In this document: positions 35,840 through 39,024 of the stretch, piece after piece
Numbering within the stretch: position 1 is the first letter of the stretch
Layout of the letters: the number at the start of each line of letters is the position of its first letter
Assembly: GCF_001304695.1 (NCBI RefSeq)
Contig: NZ_JFAQ01000031.1
Location: 1-39,024 of the forward strand
Source of the DNA: Xanthomonas axonopodis
GTDB lineage: Bacteria > Pseudomonadota > Gammaproteobacteria > Xanthomonadales > Xanthomonadaceae
Reading direction: 5' to 3'
Length of the DNA stretch: 39,024 bases
Made by a program: the position numbers and the translations under genes
Notes under the pieces: generated by a model
What the model was told of the DNA's origin: nothing
The model's input: only the letters and a program-made list of their open reading frames with translations
Databases searched by the model: none

Positions 35840-36447
35840 GCGTTTGCTTCCAGGCGGAACTGCAGGTGGCGTTTGACCCCGGCCCATTCCGTATCGATGA
35901 TGGAAAACACCACGGTATCGCGCGGCGTACCGTCGGCGTGGCGGGTGTGGTTGCGCAGCACGCCGTCCTGTTTTGCGCCCAGCCGCGCGATCGCCGCACG
36001 CGAGGTGTGGTTGAACCAGCTGGTTTCGAACACCACGCTCAAGCACCCCAATGTTTCGAAGGCATATTGCAGCAACATCAGCTTGGTTTCGGTGTTGACG
36101 CCGCTGCGCTGCACGCGCGGCGCGTACCAGGTGTAGCCAATCGACAGCCGGGGCGCTGCTGCATCCGGCGCGTAGTAGCGCGTGCAACCCACGATGTTGC
36201 CGGCCGCATCGCGCACTGCAAATGGCAGCGCCGCGCCATCGGCGCAGGCGGCCAAGGCTGCAGCGATATACGCGTCGACCTGTTCCGGTGCGGGCACGCT
36301 GGTGTACCACAGCCGCGACAGCGCGCCGTCGCCCAGTGCCTCGCGCAACCCATCGGCATGCGTTGCCTGTAACGGCTCCAGGCTCGCGTGCTGTCCACGC
36401 AGGCTGAGCTGTTCGTGCCAAAGGGGTGGCAAGTCGACGACGCTCAT
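35836..36447 (-). CDS. GNAT-family acetyltransferase (RimJ/RimL-like) in the arginine cluster
   Basis: 203 residues with the GNAT fold of the RimJ/RimL type: [19 protein letters not shown] at the start, IVGCTRYYA, the acetyl-CoA region [20 protein letters not shown], and the terminal [20 protein letters not shown]. The acceptor is unknown. The cluster already encodes N-acetylglutamate synthase as part of the NAGS/K fusion, so this protein is not needed for that step; protein or amino acid N-acetylation is possible. ATG 36447 follows the argB stop by five bases, and the stop overlaps argC by four, so it is an integral member of the operon. Confidence 0.87.
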   Translation of the reverse strand: MSVVDLPPLWHEQLSLRGQHASLEPLQATHADGLREALGDGALSRLWYTSVPAPEQVDAYIAAALAACADGAALPFAVRDAAGNIVGCTRYYAPDAAAPRLSIGYTWYAPRVQRSGVNTETKLMLLQYAFETLGCLSVVFETSWFNHTSRAAIARLGAKQDGVLRNHTRHADGTPRDTVVFSIIDTEWAGVKRHLQFRLEANA

Positions 36448-36452
36448 CGCAG

Positions 36453-37796
36453 TCAGCCCAGCAAGGTCGGCTGACGCGTCGCGCAGTGCGCAACGCAATG
36501 CTGGATCTGCTCGAAATTTTCCAGCCCGTACCAGAACACCTTCCACTTCTCCTGCTTGATGCAACCGTCGGATTCGGCGTAGTAGAAGATATTGACCTGG
36601 TTGTTATGGCGCGAACGCCAGAACAGCTGCGGTGTCTGTTCGCGCATCACGTTCCACACCGCCCGGCCAAGACCTTCGCCCTGCGCATCGTCGAGCACGG
36701 CAAACTTGTCCAGATAGGTCAACCTGCCCGCACCGAACTGGCCTTCGTCGGTCAGGATCACCGCCGCGCGGTAGTTTTCGCTGACGTACGCGCGTAGCAG
36801 CTTGGTGGTGTCGAAATACTCCGGCACCAGCGTGCGGCCGAAGCTGGATTCGATCAGCGACCTGAGCCGCGGCAGATCCAGCTCGTCCCAGGCAGTTGCG
36901 CGCAACACGCGCTCGCCGCGCCGCACCAACGTACCCGAGCCCTTGTGGGTGAACAGCTCCTTGGCAAGGTCCGCCGGCCGGGTGATCGACACCGACGACT
37001 CCAGCGGCAGGCGATCGAGCAAGTCCTTGATCTGCTCGATCTTCACCCGCATGCCGCCGTTGATCCACGGCTGCTGCATCAGGTGATCGAACTCGGTAGA
37101 CAGGTTGATCGAATCGATCAACTTGCCATCGGCATCCAGCAGGCCGCCGGTGCCGGTGAGAAAAATGATCTTGTACGGCTGCAGCTCCTGCACCAACTCG
37201 TTGGCGGCAAAGTCCGCGTTGACGTTGAGGATCTGCCCGCTGGGCGTTTCGCCCAGGCTGGTGATCACTGGGATGGAACCGGCCTGCAGGCTGGCTTCGA
37301 TCGGCGCCAGATTCACCGCCTTGACCTCACCGACCAGACCATAGGTGTCGCGATCCAGATACTCGGCCTCGAACACGCCGCCGGTGATCGAGGTCGCACG
37401 CGCACCGTTCTGCTGCAGCGCTTCCACCAGCTTGAGGTTGGAGGCCTGGAATACCTTGCGCACGATCGCCAAGGCTTCCGGCGAGGTCACGCGCAGTCCG
37501 TTGACGGTGTGCTTTTCGATGCCGGCTGCCGACAGCTCTGCATCCAGCAGCGGGCCGGCGCCATGCAGCACGATCGGGGTCAGCCCCACTTCCTGCAGGA
37601 ACGACAGCGACGAAGTCAGCGCGTCCAGATCGTCGCGCAACACCGCGCCCCCCACCTTGACCACTGCGAAGCGCTTGGCGTCGAGCTGCGAAAACCGCTT
37701 GAGGTACTGGCTGATTTCCTTCGCGCTGGCCATGCTGGAGAGCAGGCGCACGATGGTCTGGCGGGTTTGTTTGTGGGGCTGTGCGGAAGGGGACAT
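36453..37796 (-). CDS. argB: Bifunctional N-acetylglutamate synthase/kinase (NAGS/K)
   Basis: Carries out the first two steps of arginine synthesis: acetylation of glutamate, then phosphorylation. 447 residues. The amino-acid kinase domain fills about 25-285 ([73 protein letters not shown]). The acetyltransferase domain (about 295-440, DUF619/vertebrate-like NAT) contains [40 protein letters not shown]. This architecture is known from Xanthomonas and Maricaulis and resembles vertebrate NAGS rather than E. coli ArgA. ATG 37796 gives the established length. No clear ribosome site is visible. argE ends 44 bp upstream. Confidence 0.95.
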   Translation of the reverse strand: MSPSAQPHKQTRQTIVRLLSSMASAKEISQYLKRFSQLDAKRFAVVKVGGAVLRDDLDALTSSLSFLQEVGLTPIVLHGAGPLLDAELSAAGIEKHTVNGLRVTSPEALAIVRKVFQASNLKLVEALQQNGARATSITGGVFEAEYLDRDTYGLVGEVKAVNLAPIEASLQAGSIPVITSLGETPSGQILNVNADFAANELVQELQPYKIIFLTGTGGLLDADGKLIDSINLSTEFDHLMQQPWINGGMRVKIEQIKDLLDRLPLESSVSITRPADLAKELFTHKGSGTLVRRGERVLRATAWDELDLPRLRSLIESSFGRTLVPEYFDTTKLLRAYVSENYRAAVILTDEGQFGAGRLTYLDKFAVLDDAQGEGLGRAVWNVMREQTPQLFWRSRHNNQVNIFYYAESDGCIKQEKWKVFWYGLENFEQIQHCVAHCATRQPTLLG

Positions 37797-37840
37797 TGCC
37801 GTGTTCGAAAAAGGAAAGGGAGCGCCAGGCGCGTGTCGGT

Positions 37841-38941
37841 TCAGCGGGAAACGTTGATGATGCGATGGACCGATTCGGCGTAACGCTGCAGCTGCGCCAG
37901 CGTCACGAATTCGTCCGCGGTGTGCGCCTGGGCGATGTCGCCCGGGCCATAGACCAGCGCTGTGTAGCCACCGGCCGAAAACAGCGAGGCCTCGGTCCAG
38001 AAGTCCACTGCGTTGCCGATCGGCAGGTCCAGCGCATCGGCCACATCGCGTGCGGCCAGGCGGCGCTCTTCCGCACGTGCGATGTCACCCGATGGCAGGC
38101 TCGGCCCGCGGAAGGTTTCTTCGAAATGCGCTGCCGCCGGTTCGGCGAATCCGGCGAAGGTTGCCAGCAATCCATCCACGTCCATCGACGGCAGCGGACG
38201 AAAGCCGAAGCGCACTTCGGCTGCCGGCGCGATCATGTTGGCCTTGATGCCGCCCTCGACGCGGCCGATATTGAACCGCAATCCGGTCAAACCGCCGAAG
38301 CGCGCATGCGCCAGCGATTCGACATGGTCCAGGGCTTTTCCGCCCCAGCGCATTGCCTGATGGAGCGCGCTGGCCGAGGGGTCCTGCTTGCCAGAAGCAT
38401 GGCCTGCGCGCCCGATAAACCGCATCAACACCGAGCTGATGCCGCGGTGCGCCAGCACCGCTTCGCCCATGGTCGGCTCGGCCACCAACACGGCCTCATA
38501 CGGAACACCACGCGCAAGAAACGCGGCGATACAGCGCGGGTCGTTGGCTTCTTCGTCAGAAGAAAACAGGAAGGCGGCATCGCCATCGCCGGCATTGGCC
38601 GCGGCAACCAGCGCCGCCGCCGCCCCCTTGATATCGCACACGCCCAGGCCCACCACGCGATCGTCCAGGCGCCGCATCACGTGCGGGTCGGCGCTCCAGT
38701 GTGGCGAATCCGGCACGGTATCCAGATGCACATTGAACAGATATTTCGGCGCACCTCGCACCGCGTACAAGCTCAACGCCCCGGCACCGTGATCGACCAC
38801 CTCGACCTGGAACCCCGGCAGCTGCGCGCGCAGATAATCGAAGATGCCGCCTTCGGCGGCAATCGCACGCGGCGGATTGCGGGTGTCGAACGCCACCAGC
38901 GCCTGCAGGTGGTCGAGCGTGGAGGTGAGCAGGTCAGTCAT
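37841..38941 (-). CDS. argE: N-acetylcitrulline/acetylornithine deacetylase, M20 family
   Basis: Zinc-dependent M20 deacetylase of 366 residues. In Xanthomonas the arginine route transcarbamylates N-acetylornithine, and this enzyme then deacetylates N-acetylcitrulline; that preference is established for the group, not readable from sequence. Metal and catalytic motifs: [10 protein letters not shown] (His), [15 protein letters not shown] (Asp), [11 protein letters not shown] (Glu-Glu), [17 protein letters not shown], and HTADEFV near the end. The dimerisation lid lies at about 165-275 ([16 protein letters not shown]). The start is five bases after the stop of the gene at the right edge, indicating co-transcription. 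Confidence 0.93.
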   Translation of the reverse strand: MTDLLTSTLDHLQALVAFDTRNPPRAIAAEGGIFDYLRAQLPGFQVEVVDHGAGALSLYAVRGAPKYLFNVHLDTVPDSPHWSADPHVMRRLDDRVVGLGVCDIKGAAAALVAAANAGDGDAAFLFSSDEEANDPRCIAAFLARGVPYEAVLVAEPTMGEAVLAHRGISSVLMRFIGRAGHASGKQDPSASALHQAMRWGGKALDHVESLAHARFGGLTGLRFNIGRVEGGIKANMIAPAAEVRFGFRPLPSMDVDGLLATFAGFAEPAAAHFEETFRGPSLPSGDIARAEERRLAARDVADALDLPIGNAVDFWTEASLFSAGGYTALVYGPGDIAQAHTADEFVTLAQLQRYAESVHRIINVSR

Positions 38942-38946
38942 GGGTG

Positions 38947-39024
38947 TCAGGCAGCCGTGGTGGTGGTGCAGTAGAGATCGGGATAGGCGATTTCCATCAA
39001 CGCCTGCGGCCGCGCCGGCGCGGC
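38947..39024 (-). CDS. C-terminal fragment of the gene upstream of argE
   Basis: Only the last 25 codons and stop are in the window (AAPARPQALMEIAYPDLYCT, then TTTAA). The codon composition fits a coding region and the stop is five bases before the argE ATG, so it is likely part of the same operon. The fragment is too short to identify; it does not resemble the ends of ArgG or the acetylornithine transcarbamylase as I know them. Confidence 0.55.
   Translation of the reverse strand, partial: AAPARPQALMEIAYPDLYCTTTTAA

Overview
The window is chromosomal DNA of a high-GC gammaproteobacterium of the family Lysobacteraceae, almost certainly Xanthomonas. The diagnostic genes are a bifunctional N-acetylglutamate synthase/kinase in place of separate ArgA and ArgB, an ArgE of the acetylcitrulline-deacetylase type, a MetX homologue of the serine O-succinyltransferase type, a bacterial glutaminyl cyclase and an alpha-amino acid ester hydrolase of the kind studied in X. 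citri. I see no insertion sequence, prophage or CRISPR array. Species assignment is not possible from sequence reading alone.

Layout. 1-795: 5' part of a LacI-family regulator with two mirror-image operators. 1068-1633: yciI-bolA pair. 1985-5751: overlapping scpA-scpB-rluB operon (chromosome condensation plus 23S rRNA pseudouridylation) whose last two products carry long disordered tails, closed by a strong terminator. 5949-6235: palindromic repeats. 6227-9794: a small secreted protein, a glutaminyl cyclase, and an omega-amidase/methionine aminotransferase pair. 10022-16990: complete cytochrome c maturation cluster ccmABCDEFGHI. 17377-19342: serine O-succinyltransferase and a cold-shock/DUF1294 membrane protein.

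19413-25153: cytochrome bd locus. cydDC (thiol exporter) is intact and faces away from the oxidase genes; a perfect FNR-type box lies between them. The oxidase genes themselves are damaged: cydA has a +1 frameshift after its first helix, and a deletion has joined the middle of CydA in frame to the middle of CydB. The small subunit gene cydX is intact. 25213-25330: tRNA-Pro(CGG) and terminator. 25373-26638: MFS transporter. 26619-30393: two more broken genes, an alpha-amino acid ester hydrolase with one frameshift and a heavily decayed GH95 glycosidase. Three adjacent lesioned loci mark 23-30.4 kb as a zone of gene decay.

30654-39024 (minus strand): arginine/proline biosynthesis, transcribed as [partial gene]-argE-argB(NAGS/K)-GNAT-argC-argH-YciI-like-proB-proA. 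Glutamate is the common precursor of both pathways. Several spacers (7599-7709, 8501-8642, 31901-32058, 34797-34885) are filled almost wall to wall by inverted GGGATTCGGG-like repeat arms.

The best candidate for a new observation is the CydA-CydB chimera beside intact cydDC and cydX. I read it as loss of cytochrome bd rather than a new enzyme, since ligands are missing, but it deserves checking. I did not find convincing evidence of an undescribed defence or mobile system.
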